Source of the DNA: Sanguibacter suarezii NBRC 16159
GTDB lineage: Bacteria; Actinomycetota; Actinomycetes; Actinomycetales; Cellulomonadaceae
Reading direction: 5' to 3'
Length of the DNA stretch: 64,000 bases
Assembly (NCBI RefSeq): GCF_001552735.1
Contig: NZ_BCRT01000021.1
Location: forward strand, 186,001 to 250,000
Part shown: one piece after another, positions 10,433-19,086 of the stretch
Layout of the letters: the number at the start of each line of letters is the position of its first letter
How positions within the stretch are numbered: position 1 is the stretch's first letter
The notes under the pieces: model-generated
Databases searched by the model: none
Seen by the model: only the letters and a program-made list of their open reading frames with translations
What the model was told of the DNA's origin: nothing
Position numbers and translations under genes: made by a program

Positions 10433-12526
10433 TCAGCCCCGCTCGAGCACCGGCCCGATCGACTCCCAGACCCGGGGCTGCAGGGTGCGCGCGTACGCAG
10501 GGGTGATGTGCTGGGCGTCGCGATAGACGAGCACGCTGCCGATGACCGCTGGGCACACCGCCGGCGTGCAGAACCACGACGACGTGTCCACGAGCTCGAC
10601 GTCGCTCAGCGCGACGGCCGCCAGCTGGTGGTCCACCGGCAGGGCGTCGGTCCGCGGACGCGCGCACGCCCCCGGGTCGCCAGGATGCTCGACGACGCAC
10701 TCCGACGTGGCGTCGTCCGGGAGCATGAGCGGGTTGTCGGAGAGCACCACGACAGGGATCTCGGCCGCCGTCAGCCAGGTCCACGCCTCCGCGAAGCCGT
10801 CGACAGGGCTGGGCACCTCCGGGGAGTCGACCCAGTCCACGGCCGACCGTGCCGACGTCACGACGAGGTCGATCGAGGGGTCGGCGAGCAGCGCCTGCGC
10901 GGTCGCGGCGTTGGACCGCAGGCACGGTCCGCCGCGGGCCGCGTCGGTCTCGCGCTGGGCCGTGGAGAACGGGCAGCTGCTGTGGAAGGACGTGAGGACC
11001 CGGATTCCCTCGCTCTCGGCGATGGCCTGGAAGGTCGGCAGGTACTGCTCGATGTGGGAGTCCCCCACCAGCGCCACGACGGTCTCGGCGTCGCTCGGAC
11101 CGAAGCGGCACTCCGGTGCGTGATCCGCGCTCATGTCGGACTTGCAGCGTCCGTCCGAGCCCTCCGGGAGCTCGGCGCGCGCCCGCTGGGGCGCCGGGAC
11201 GACCACCGGGTGGCCCGAGGCGAACGGGGAGTAGCCGTCCGCGGTGAGCGAGGCGGCGCCGAGGTCTGCGGGCGGGTCCGCGAGCAGGGCGAGCGTGGCA
11301 CGCTCTCGCTCAGCGGTCCGCGCATCGGCGACGGCGCGTGGGACCTGCACCACGACCAGGCACACCACCGTGACGGCGGCAGCGGTCAGCAGCACCTGCG
11401 CCCGGGTGGCCCGGGGACGTACGCGCCGCTGCAGCGGCACCTCCACCAGCGTGCGGGTCACCCCGGCGAGCACCAGGGAGAGGGCGAGGACCACAGCGCC
11501 GCGCACCGCTGCACCCTGCCCCACCAGCACGAACGGGGCGCACACGACCAACGGCCAGTGCCACAGGTAGACCGAGTACGACACGTCCCCGAGCCACTGG
11601 ACCGGACGAGGAGAGGCCAGGCGCAGCAGCCCGGTCGAGCTCCCGGCGCGCGCAGCCCAGATGACCAGGGCCGTGCCCACGGTCGGGACGAGCGCGAGCG
11701 CGCCGGGGAACCGCTCGATCGGCACGAGCACCATGCCAGCCGCGATGAGGGCGAGCCCGGACCACGCAGCGGCTCCTCGCAGGGCCGGGCGCGCCGTCCT
11801 GGCCAGGCTCAGCGCCAGGACCGCCCCGAGGCCCAGCTCCCAGAACCGGCTGTGGCTGACGAAGTAGGCGGAGGGGTCGCCTGCCGAGGTGAGCAGGACC
11901 GAGCAGGCGAAGGACACGACGCTCAGCACCACCACGATCCCCAGGACCACCCGCCGGACCTGCCCGGCGGAACGGGCGCGGCGGCGCGCGACGAGCAGGA
12001 AGGCCACCGGCCACAGCAGGTAGAACTGCTCCTCGATCGACAAGGACCAGTAGTGCTGGAACGGGCTGGGCGCGATCCCTTGCGCGAGATAGTCCACGGA
12101 GTCCGCAGCCAGCACCCAGTTCTGCAGGTACACCAGGGACGCCGTCCCCTGCCGGGTCAGCTCGACCCACCGCAGCTCGGGCAGCACCGCGAGCCCGAGC
12201 AGGGCTGTGGCCACCACGACGAGGGAGGCGGCCGGCAGGATCCGGCGGGCCCGGCGGGCGTAGAAGGCGCCGAGGTCGAACCGGCCGGTCCGGTCGCGTT
12301 CGCTCATCATGTGGGACGTGATGAGGTAGCCGGAGATGACGAAGAAGACGTCCACGCCGATGAAGCCGGCAGGCAGCACCGACGGCCACAGGTGGTAGAC
12401 GACGACGCCGGCGACCGCGATCGCCCGCAGCGCCTGGATCTCCGGCAGGAAGGTCGGCGACGCAGTGGGCTGGCGCGGTCGGTCGGTCCGGTCGAGGACG
12501 GCCGTAGGGCCCGGCGCAGCAGTCAT
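10433..12526 (-). CDS. Acyltransferase-3 with C-terminal SGNH domain (OafA/YrhL type)
   Basis: Integral membrane O-acyltransferase that probably moves acetyl groups to sugars of a surface glycan or peptidoglycan. The N-terminal half (residues 25-380) has about ten membrane helices with RAIAVAGVVVYHLWPSV (likely catalytic His45), FIGVDVFFVISGYLIT and SIEEQFYLLWP. The extracellular C-terminal half is an SGNH domain with ALVGDSHIEQY (nucleophile Ser) and DAQHITPAYA (Asp/His pair), as in OatA and OafB. The start has GGAAGGGGG upstream. Of its neighbours, only the glycan genes beyond mfd and the sugar transferase suggest the substrate, which is therefore inferred. Confidence 0.9.
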   Translation of the reverse strand: MTAAPGPTAVLDRTDRPRQPTASPTFLPEIQALRAIAVAGVVVYHLWPSVLPAGFIGVDVFFVISGYLITSHMMSERDRTGRFDLGAFYARRARRILPAASLVVVATALLGLAVLPELRWVELTRQGTASLVYLQNWVLAADSVDYLAQGIAPSPFQHYWSLSIEEQFYLLWPVAFLLVARRRARSAGQVRRVVLGIVVVLSVVSFACSVLLTSAGDPSAYFVSHSRFWELGLGAVLALSLARTARPALRGAAAWSGLALIAAGMVLVPIERFPGALALVPTVGTALVIWAARAGSSTGLLRLASPRPVQWLGDVSYSVYLWHWPLVVCAPFVLVGQGAAVRGAVVLALSLVLAGVTRTLVEVPLQRRVRPRATRAQVLLTAAAVTVVCLVVVQVPRAVADARTAERERATLALLADPPADLGAASLTADGYSPFASGHPVVVPAPQRARAELPEGSDGRCKSDMSADHAPECRFGPSDAETVVALVGDSHIEQYLPTFQAIAESEGIRVLTSFHSSCPFSTAQRETDAARGGPCLRSNAATAQALLADPSIDLVVTSARSAVDWVDSPEVPSPVDGFAEAWTWLTAAEIPVVVLSDNPLMLPDDATSECVVEHPGDPGACARPRTDALPVDHQLAAVALSDVELVDTSSWFCTPAVCPAVIGSVLVYRDAQHITPAYARTLQPRVWESIGPVLERG

Positions 12527-12670
12527 ACGCCCCCTTCCGGCCGTACCCGGCGGCCCGGAGCGTATGCCCCGGTCTCGGTCGAGCAGACTACCTCAGCCAC
12601 CTCAACCACCTGAGTCACCGCTGCCACCGCGGCGTTTGGCTCAGGCCTGGGGCCGCCACGTCCGGGCAGG

Positions 12671-15600
12671 CTACCGGGTCCCGACCGTCGCAGCCGCCGA
12701 GACCTGCCCGAGGAGGACCGCATCGATGAGCTCGGTCGCCCACGCGAGGATCTCGCCGCCGCGCAGCGGCCGCCCGCCGATGCGGGCCGTCGTCGGGAAG
12801 GGTACGAGGATCGTGCGGGTCGCCGGCTTGATCATCGTCCCGGGGTAGAGACGCTTGAGGCGCAGCTCGGCGGACTCGGCGAGGGTGACCGGGGCGAAGC
12901 GCACGAACTTGCCCTGCGAGGTGACGTCGGACAGCCCCGCCGCCCGGGCGTGGTTGCGGAAGGCCGCCACGTCGAAGAGGTTGGACACGAGCTCGGGGAC
13001 CGGTCCGTAGCGGTCGACGAGCTCGGCCCGGATGTCGGCGAGGTCGGCGTCGGTCTGCGCGGCGGCGATCTTGCGGTAGGCCTCCAGGCGCAACCGCTCG
13101 TGGCCGATGTAGTCCAGCGGCAGGTGCGCATCGACCGGCAGCTCGATCGTGACCTCGGGCGCCTCTTCCTCGACCTCCCCGCGGAAGCTCGCCACAGCCT
13201 CGCCCACCATCCGGATGTAGAGGTCGAAGCCCACGCCGGCGATGTGCCCGGACTGCTCGCCGCCGAGGAGGTTGCCCGCGCCTCGGATCTCAAGGTCCTT
13301 GAGCGCCACGGCCATGCCCGAGCCGAGGTCGGTGTTGGCCGCGATCGTCTCGAGCCGGTCGTGAGCCGTCTCGGTGAGCGGGCGCTCCGGTGGGTAGAGG
13401 AAGTAGGCGTAGGCGCGATCGCGCCCACGGCCGACGCGGCCGCGCAGCTGGTGCAGCTGGGAGAGCCCGAGCATGTCAGCGCGCTCGAGGATGAGGGTGT
13501 TGGCGTTGGAGATGTCCAGGCCGGTCTCGATGATCGTCGTGCACACCAGGACGTCGAACTTCTTCTCCCAGAAGTCCTGGATGACCCGCTCGAGCTCGTG
13601 CTCGTTCATCTTCCCGTGCGCCACCTCGATGCGGGCCTCCGGCACGAGCTCCTTGAGCCGCGCGGCGGTCGCGTTGATCGAGTCGACCTTGTTGTGGACG
13701 TAGAAGAGCTGCCCCTCGCGCAGCAGCTCACGGCGGATGGCCGCGGTGATCTGCTTCTCCTCGTAGGGCCCGACGTAGGTGAGCACCGGGTGGCGCTCCT
13801 CAGGCGGGGTGGCCAGCGTGGACATCTCGCGGATGCCGGTGACAGCCATCTCCAGGGTGCGCGGGATGGGCGTGGCGCTCATCGCGAGCACGTCGACGTT
13901 GGTGCGCAGCTGCTTGAGCGTCTCCTTGTGCTCGACCCCGAAGCGCTGCTCCTCGTCGACGACGACGAGGCCGAGGTCCTTGAACCGGATCGACCCGGAC
14001 AGCAGCCGGTGCGTGCCGATGACGACGTCGACCGTGCCGTCCTTGAGCCCTTCGATGACCTCCTTGGCCTCCGCGTCGGTCTGGAACCGGGACAGGCCCT
14101 TGACCACGACGGGGAACCCGGCGTACCGCTCGGAGAAGGTGTCGTAGTGCTGCTGGACGAGCAGCGTCGTGGGCACCAGGACAGCGACCTGCTTGCCGTC
14201 CTGAACCGCCTTGAAGGCTGCGCGGACGGCGATCTCCGTCTTGCCGTAGCCGACGTCGCCGCAGACGAGACGGTCCATCGGGACGGTCTTCTCCATGTCC
14301 GCCTTGACCTCGTCGATCGTGGCGAGCTGGTCAGGGGTCTCGATGTAGGCGAAGGCATCCTCGAGCTCGCGCTGCCACGGGGTGTCCGGGCTGAAGGCGT
14401 GACCCTGGGTGGCCATGCGGGCGGAGTACAGCCGGATGAGCTCGCTGGCGATCTCCTTGATCGCCTTCTTGGCCTTGCCCTTGGTCTTGGCCCAGTCCGA
14501 GCCACCCATCTTGTTCAGGGAGGGCGACTCGCCGCCGGTGTACTTGGTCACCTGGTCGAGCTGGTCGGTCGGGACGAAGAGCCGGTCGCCGGGGTGCCCC
14601 TTGCGCGAGGGCGCGTACTCGATGACGAGGTACTCGCGGGTCGCCGCGTTCGCCCCCGCACCGAGGGTCCGCTGGACGAGCTCGACGAACTTCCCGACGC
14701 CGTGCTGCTCGTGCACCACGAAGTCGCCCGGGCGCAGCGCGAGCGGGTCGACGACGTTGCGCCGCTTGGAGGGCATCTTGCGCATGTCGCGGGTCGAGGT
14801 CCCAGCACGTCCGGTGAGGTCGGACTCGGAGAAGACTGCCAGGCGCAGCTCGGGGGCGACGAAGCCCGGACCGACCGGGGCCGGCGTGACAAGAACGATC
14901 CCGCCCTCGGGCTCGGAGGTGATCTCGCCGACGAGGCGCGCGGCGGTGTCAGCGCCGCTGAGCTGCTCGACCATCCGCTTGGCCGGCCCGTGTCCTTCTG
15001 TGGCCAGCACCAGCCGCCAGCCCGCGTGCTGCAGGCCGCGCAGGTCGTCCAGAGCCCGCTGGATGTCTCCGCGGTAGCTCTCGACGTCGCGGGCAGCTAC
15101 CCGCACTGTGTCCGCGTCGGGGTCGACCACCACGGGGGCGTCGGGTTCGGTCGCCCCGGCGGCGACCTCGGCGGCCGGGTCGTCGAGGCCGAAGGGGCTC
15201 ATGGTCCACCACCCCAGGCCGCGGCGGGCAGAGAGGTCGCGGGCGTCCTCGACGGAGAGGAAGGAGGCGGCGCTGAGGTCGATCGGGGTGGACCCGCCAG
15301 CGGCGGCGGAGGTCCACGCCGCGGCGAGGAACTCCTCGGTGGTGGCCACGAGGTCGTGGGCCCGGCGGCGCACCCGCTCGGGGTCGTTGATCACCAGGAG
15401 GGCGTCGTCGGGCACGAGGTCCAGGACGGGGACCATGGCGTCGACGAGGGCCGGGGCGAGGGACTCCATTCCCTCGACCGCGATCCCGGCGGCCATCTTG
15501 TCGAGCATCTCGCGGGCGCCGGGCAGCTGGTCGACGAGGGCTGCGGCGCGGTCGCGGACGTCGTCGGTGAGGAGCATCTCGCGGCAGGGCGGGGCCCACA

Positions 15601-16324
15601 CGCCGTGGTCGGCCACCTCGAGGCTGCGCTGGTCGGCGACGGCGAACCAGCGGATCTCCTCCACGTCCTCGCCCCAGAACTCCACACGCAGCGGGTGGTC
15701 CTCGGTCGGCGGGAACACGTCGAGGATCCCACCACGGACGGCGAACTCGCCACGACGCTCGACCATGTCGACTCGGGCGTAGGCCGCGGCGGAGAGGCGG
15801 TCGGCGACCTCGGAGAGGTCGGCGCGGTCACGGACCTCCAGGCGCACCGGCTCGAGGTCACCGAGGCCCTCGACGACGGGCTGCAGCAGCGCGCGGACCG
15901 GCATGACGAGCACCCGGATCTCGCCGGTCATGCCGCCGTCGGCCTCGGGGTGAGCCAGACGCCGGAAGACTGCCAGGCGACGGGCGACGGTGTCCGAGCG
16001 CGGGGAGAGCCGTTCGTGGGGCAGCGTCTCCCAGGCCGGGAGCACCGCGACGTCGTCGTAGGGCAGGTAGCAGCGCAGGGCGGAGGTCAGCTCGTCCGCC
16101 TCGCGCCCGGTCGCGGTGACCACGACGAGGGGACGCGACCCGGGCGCACCGGTCTCGGGGACCGCCCCGCCGCTTGCCCGCGCACCGGCCATCGCCGCGA
16201 GCAACGGGGGGCGAACCCCCGTGGGGCCGACGACGTCGAGCGCGCCACGGCTGCGCACCCGGTCGACGACGGCGCTCGCCCCGGGGTCACCGAGGAGGGC
16301 GGGCAGGATTCCGGTGAGATTCAT
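12671..16324 (-). CDS. mfd: Transcription-repair coupling factor
   Basis: Large DNA translocase that removes RNA polymerase stalled at lesions and recruits UvrA. In its 1217 residues I see the UvrB-like N-terminal region and the RNA polymerase interaction module LRPGDFVVHEQHGVGKFVELVQ. The helicase motor has Walker A GDVGYGKTEIAVRAAF, the DEEQRFGVEHKE box, SATPIPRTLEMA and QLRGRVGRGRDRAYAYF. The TRCF domain is at the C-terminus. The ATG at 16322-16324 with GGAAGG about 13 bases upstream gives the normal MNLTGILPALL start; 30 further upstream codons are open but not typical. In many actinobacteria mfd lies close to pth; here the glycan region separates them. Confidence 0.97.
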   Translation of the reverse strand: MNLTGILPALLGDPGASAVVDRVRSRGALDVVGPTGVRPPLLAAMAGARASGGAVPETGAPGSRPLVVVTATGREADELTSALRCYLPYDDVAVLPAWETLPHERLSPRSDTVARRLAVFRRLAHPEADGGMTGEIRVLVMPVRALLQPVVEGLGDLEPVRLEVRDRADLSEVADRLSAAAYARVDMVERRGEFAVRGGILDVFPPTEDHPLRVEFWGEDVEEIRWFAVADQRSLEVADHGVWAPPCREMLLTDDVRDRAAALVDQLPGAREMLDKMAAGIAVEGMESLAPALVDAMVPVLDLVPDDALLVINDPERVRRRAHDLVATTEEFLAAAWTSAAAGGSTPIDLSAASFLSVEDARDLSARRGLGWWTMSPFGLDDPAAEVAAGATEPDAPVVVDPDADTVRVAARDVESYRGDIQRALDDLRGLQHAGWRLVLATEGHGPAKRMVEQLSGADTAARLVGEITSEPEGGIVLVTPAPVGPGFVAPELRLAVFSESDLTGRAGTSTRDMRKMPSKRRNVVDPLALRPGDFVVHEQHGVGKFVELVQRTLGAGANAATREYLVIEYAPSRKGHPGDRLFVPTDQLDQVTKYTGGESPSLNKMGGSDWAKTKGKAKKAIKEIASELIRLYSARMATQGHAFSPDTPWQRELEDAFAYIETPDQLATIDEVKADMEKTVPMDRLVCGDVGYGKTEIAVRAAFKAVQDGKQVAVLVPTTLLVQQHYDTFSERYAGFPVVVKGLSRFQTDAEAKEVIEGLKDGTVDVVIGTHRLLSGSIRFKDLGLVVVDEEQRFGVEHKETLKQLRTNVDVLAMSATPIPRTLEMAVTGIREMSTLATPPEERHPVLTYVGPYEEKQITAAIRRELLREGQLFYVHNKVDSINATAARLKELVPEARIEVAHGKMNEHELERVIQDFWEKKFDVLVCTTIIETGLDISNANTLILERADMLGLSQLHQLRGRVGRGRDRAYAYFLYPPERPLTETAHDRLETIAANTDLGSGMAVALKDLEIRGAGNLLGGEQSGHIAGVGFDLYIRMVGEAVASFRGEVEEEAPEVTIELPVDAHLPLDYIGHERLRLEAYRKIAAAQTDADLADIRAELVDRYGPVPELVSNLFDVAAFRNHARAAGLSDVTSQGKFVRFAPVTLAESAELRLKRLYPGTMIKPATRTILVPFPTTARIGGRPLRGGEILAWATELIDAVLLGQVSAAATVGTR

Positions 16325-16738
16325 GCGCGGGAGGGTCCTTCCAGCGGGTCTGAGGCACGCGCTGCGGCGGTCGTCGCCGACGCAGCGACAGCAGGGAACA
16401 GCACGGGACAGCACGACAGGCCCGAACCGCCGTGAGGTGGTCCGGGCTGAGCAGAAACCAGCCTACGCCTGACCACCGACACGCGTGGTCCGGCCACCAC
16501 CCGCACCGTGACCAGCAGTTTCACAACCTTGACCGGCGCGAGGGAGGGCCGAGGGCTGCCCTGGCGGGGCCGTCGTGGCAGATCCTCAACCAATCGTTCA
16601 CGAATTCACCATTGCATCGCGAGTGGTCGCGATATATCGTTAACGTGTTCGTTGACGACAGGCCCGCACGGGCCGACCGACGAACCGGCGCGGCTCCCGC
16701 CCGGGAGCCGGCACCAGACATCACGAGAAGAGACACAC
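16325..16738. other. Intergenic stretch between mfd and padR
   Basis: 414 bases between the divergent mfd and padR starts. It carries an unusually AT-rich patch at about 16,590-16,655 with nested palindromes (listed separately). The rest shows no gene or hairpin I can support. Confidence 0.5.
16616..16645. promoter_or_regulatory. Nested palindromes upstream of padR, probable operator
   Basis: Three inverted repeats overlap in an AT-rich patch: ATCGCGA-gtgg-TCGCGAT (16616-16633), the perfect palindrome CGATATATCG (16630-16639) and CGTTAACG (16638-16645). The TATATCG elements resemble half-sites reported for PadR-family regulators. The position about 95 bases before the padR start suggests autoregulation, which is inference. 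Confidence 0.5.
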
Positions 16739-17263
16739 ATGCGATCCCACGCACAGCACCACGGCGGCTTCGACGGCCGCGGCGGATTCGGCGGACCACG
16801 CGGCGGAGGCCGCGGCGGCTTCGGCGGGCGCGCCCGCCGCGGTGACGTCCGCGCCGCAGTCCTGGCCGTCCTGGCCGAGACCGACGCGCACGGCTACCAG
16901 ATCATCCAAGAGCTCGCGGAGAAGACACAGGGCCGCTGGCAGCCGAGCCCCGGCTCGGTCTACCCCGTCCTCCAGCTCCTCGAGGAGAGCGGCCTGGCCA
17001 CCTCCACGGAGAACGAGGGCAAGCGTGTCTACTCCCTCACCGACCAGGGCCGGGCTGTCGCGGCCGAGGCCGCCAGCACCGCTGGACGCCAGCCGTGGGA
17101 GGTCGAGGCAGGCGAGGGACACAAGCTCGCCGACCAGACCCACCTCCTGCACGCAGCAGTGCGCCAGGTTGCCGCAGCCGGCACCCCGGAGCAGATCGAG
17201 CGCGCCATCGCGATCGTCGACGCCGCGCGTCGCGACCTCTACACGATCCTCGCCGAGAGCTGA
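16739..17263 (+). CDS. PadR-family transcriptional regulator
   Basis: A 174-residue regulator with a Gly/Arg/Phe-rich N-terminal tail of about 30 residues (GGFDGRGGFGGPRGGGRGG). The PadR winged helix follows: RRGDVRAAVLAVLAETDAHGYQIIQELAEK, then PSPGSVYPVLQLLEESGLATSTENEGKRVYSLT. The C-terminal part is helical and probably dimerises. The start is the ATG at 16739 with GAGAAGAGA upstream; a longer frame to 16508 is open but unlikely. PadR proteins usually repress nearby transporter or stress genes in response to small molecules. The likely target here is its own promoter with the palindromes at 16616-16645. The gene converges on the Dpm1-like gene. Confidence 0.9.
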   Translation: MRSHAQHHGGFDGRGGFGGPRGGGRGGFGGRARRGDVRAAVLAVLAETDAHGYQIIQELAEKTQGRWQPSPGSVYPVLQLLEESGLATSTENEGKRVYSLTDQGRAVAAEAASTAGRQPWEVEAGEGHKLADQTHLLHAAVRQVAAAGTPEQIERAIAIVDAARRDLYTILAES

Positions 17264-17278
17264 GCGAGGACCGTCCGG

Positions 17279-17334
17279 CTCAGGACCGAGCGCTCAGGAC
17301 CGAGCGCTCAGGACCGCGCCCTCAGGACCGGGCC
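17279..17334. repeat. 14-bp tandem repeat between padR and the Dpm1-like gene
   Basis: Units starting CTCAGGACCG occur at 17279, 17293, 17307 and 17321, the first two identical over 14 bp (CTCAGGACCGAGCG) and the later ones diverging at their ends. The stop codon of the minus-strand glycosyltransferase (17322-17324) lies in the last copy, and every copy carries a TGA on that strand. Confidence 0.85.
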
Positions 17335-18089
17335 TCGGGCACCTGCGACCGAGACCGGCCCAGCAGGGAGCGCACCTGGCGCACCCGACGGTCGATCCCC
17401 CACCGGGTGACCCGCGCCATCGCCTCCACGACGATCCCGCGGCTCATCTTCGACTCCCCGTGGGTGCGCTCGACGAACTGGATGGGCACCTCGACCACGT
17501 CGAAGCCCTCCTCCAGGCTGCGTCGGGCCATGTCGATCTGGAAGCAGTAACCCTGGCTCTCGATGTCCCGCGCGAGCACCTGCTCCAGGACCTGCGACCG
17601 GTAGGCGCGGTACCCCCCGGTGACGTCACGGACAGAGATCCCCAGTGCCAGGCGGGCATAGAGGCTGCCTCCACGTGAGAGCAGCGTGCGGTGCAGGGGC
17701 CAGTTGACCACCGACCCGCCCGGCACCCAGCGCGACCCCAGCACGACGTCCGCGTCGTCGAGCGCGGCGAGCAACCGGGGCAGCTCCTCGGGCAGGTGCG
17801 AGCCGTCCGCGTCCATCTCCACCACGGCGTCGTAGCCACGCTCGAGGGCCCACCCGAAGGCGGCGATGTACGCAGCGCCGAGGCCCTGCTTGCCGGCCCG
17901 GTGCATGACGTGGACCTGGTCGTCCTGCGCAGCGAGCGCGTCGGCGACGTCGCCGGTGCCGTCCGGGGACCCGTCGTCCACGACGAGGATGTGCACCTGC
18001 GGGGCCGACTGACGGGTGCGGCTCACGACCTCGGCGAGGTTCTCCCGCTCGTTGTACGTGGGGATCGCCACCAGGACCGCACGCTCCAC
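17322..18089 (-). CDS. Polyprenol-phosphate glycosyltransferase (Dpm1/Ppm1-like, GT2)
   Basis: Transfers a sugar, most often mannose from GDP-mannose, to polyprenyl phosphate, giving the lipid-linked donor for outer-face GT-C enzymes. The 255 residues show LVAIPTYNERENLAEVV, LVVDDGSPDGTGDVADAL, the metal-binding VEMDADGSHLPEELP and VLGSRWVPGGSVVNWP, all typical of Dpm1-type GT2. No C-terminal membrane domain is present, so it is the soluble form. The GTG start at 18087-18089 has GAAGGTGC four bases upstream; the much longer open frame upstream is non-coding. It diverges from the PAP2 gene, which could recycle the lipid carrier. The donor sugar cannot be told from sequence alone. Confidence 0.88.
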   Translation of the reverse strand: MERAVLVAIPTYNERENLAEVVSRTRQSAPQVHILVVDDGSPDGTGDVADALAAQDDQVHVMHRAGKQGLGAAYIAAFGWALERGYDAVVEMDADGSHLPEELPRLLAALDDADVVLGSRWVPGGSVVNWPLHRTLLSRGGSLYARLALGISVRDVTGGYRAYRSQVLEQVLARDIESQGYCFQIDMARRSLEEGFDVVEVPIQFVERTHGESKMSRGIVVEAMARVTRWGIDRRVRQVRSLLGRSRSQVPEARS

Positions 18090-18257
18090 AAAAGCACCTT
18101 CGATCTGGTCCGGGCCCGCACTCGGCGGCGAGCGAACTTCAATCCTAGGGGGCAGACCACCTCCCGGGGCCCACGCCCCTCCCCCGAGCAGGACGGCGCG
18201 CGGCCGATAGGCTCGGCCGAGGAGAACCCCGCATGCGGACCGCGCCAGGAGGCCCCG

Positions 18258-18962
18258 GTGGACACACGTACTGATGCCTCCGGTCGCCCCGCGCGCCCCC
18301 TCGCGCCCGGCCCGCCCACCGCGGGGTGCCGCCAGCCCGCGGGAGCCGTCGTGGCCGCGGCCGTCGGGGCGGTCCTCGCCGCCGCCTTCCTCGCCCTCTA
18401 CCTGTGGGCGGTCCGGTCCGAGGACGGTCAGAGCGCGGACATCGACCTGCTCGTCACGCTGCAGAGCCTCAACCCAGCCCTGGGTCCGGCCGCGACGGTC
18501 CTGCGTCCCGGTCTCGTCGTGGGCGGGGCGCTCGCCTGCGTCGCGCTCGGGGTGCTCGCGCTCGCCCGCCGCCGGTGGCGCTCCCTCTGCGCTGCCGTCC
18601 TGGTCGTGGCGCTGTCTGTCGGCGGCACGTGGGCGCTCAAAGAGCTCGTGCTCGAGCGCCCCTACCTGGGCGCCTACGGCTACACCGTGAACACCTTCCC
18701 CTCCGGTCACGTCAGTGCGACGCTGGCCCTCGTGGCCGCTGCCGCTCTGCTCAGCCCCGCCTGGCGCACGCCAGCCAGCCGGTGGCTCTTTCGCCTGGCC
18801 CTGCTCGCCGTCGCCGTCGCCGCCTGCGTGTCCTCGCTGCTCGAGCACGTCCACCGGCCCAGCGACGTCGTCGGGTCGGTGCTGCTGGTCGGGTCCGTGA
18901 CCGCGCTCGTGGTGGCCGCCGTCCGCCCTCCCCCTGCACCCAGGCCGCCCACGCCGGCCTGA
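18258..18962 (+). CDS. PAP2-family membrane phosphatase
   Basis: Integral membrane phosphatase of 234 residues with about six helices, likely to act on polyprenyl pyrophosphate or other phospholipids at the outer face. Motif C1 is KELVLERP, C2 is TFPSGHVSATLAL with the PSGH core, and C3 is SSLLEHVHRPSDVV. C3 keeps the His and Asp, but the usual Arg after the first Ser is Ser here, which may weaken phosphate binding. The start is the GTG at 18258 with AGGAGG just upstream; longer upstream frames lack support. It is divergent from the Dpm1-like gene and 124 bases before lhgO. Confidence 0.87.
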   Translation: MDTRTDASGRPARPLAPGPPTAGCRQPAGAVVAAAVGAVLAAAFLALYLWAVRSEDGQSADIDLLVTLQSLNPALGPAATVLRPGLVVGGALACVALGVLALARRRWRSLCAAVLVVALSVGGTWALKELVLERPYLGAYGYTVNTFPSGHVSATLALVAAAALLSPAWRTPASRWLFRLALLAVAVAACVSSLLEHVHRPSDVVGSVLLVGSVTALVVAAVRPPPAPRPPTPA

Positions 18963-19086
18963 GGGCACCACCAGCCTTTCTGTCCTGCGCCTATCCCGTG
19001 CCGGGTGCGGTGAGGTGTGCCACGCTCGGGTGCATCACTTCCACGAAGCCGCCTCGGCTGACGCCGACGTCGGGACAGGAGACCTC

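Noticed and set aside
9164-12613. Open frame of 1149 codons on the plus strand across pntA and the acyltransferase
   Set aside because: It spans two unrelated real minus-strand genes and their spacer and shows no domain; a codon-bias artefact.
12950-16435. Open frame of 1161 codons on the plus strand opposite mfd
   Set aside because: It is a GC-rich shadow of mfd: its composition (Val/Asp/Gly/Arg/His-rich) is unlike a protein family, and mfd is certain on the other strand.
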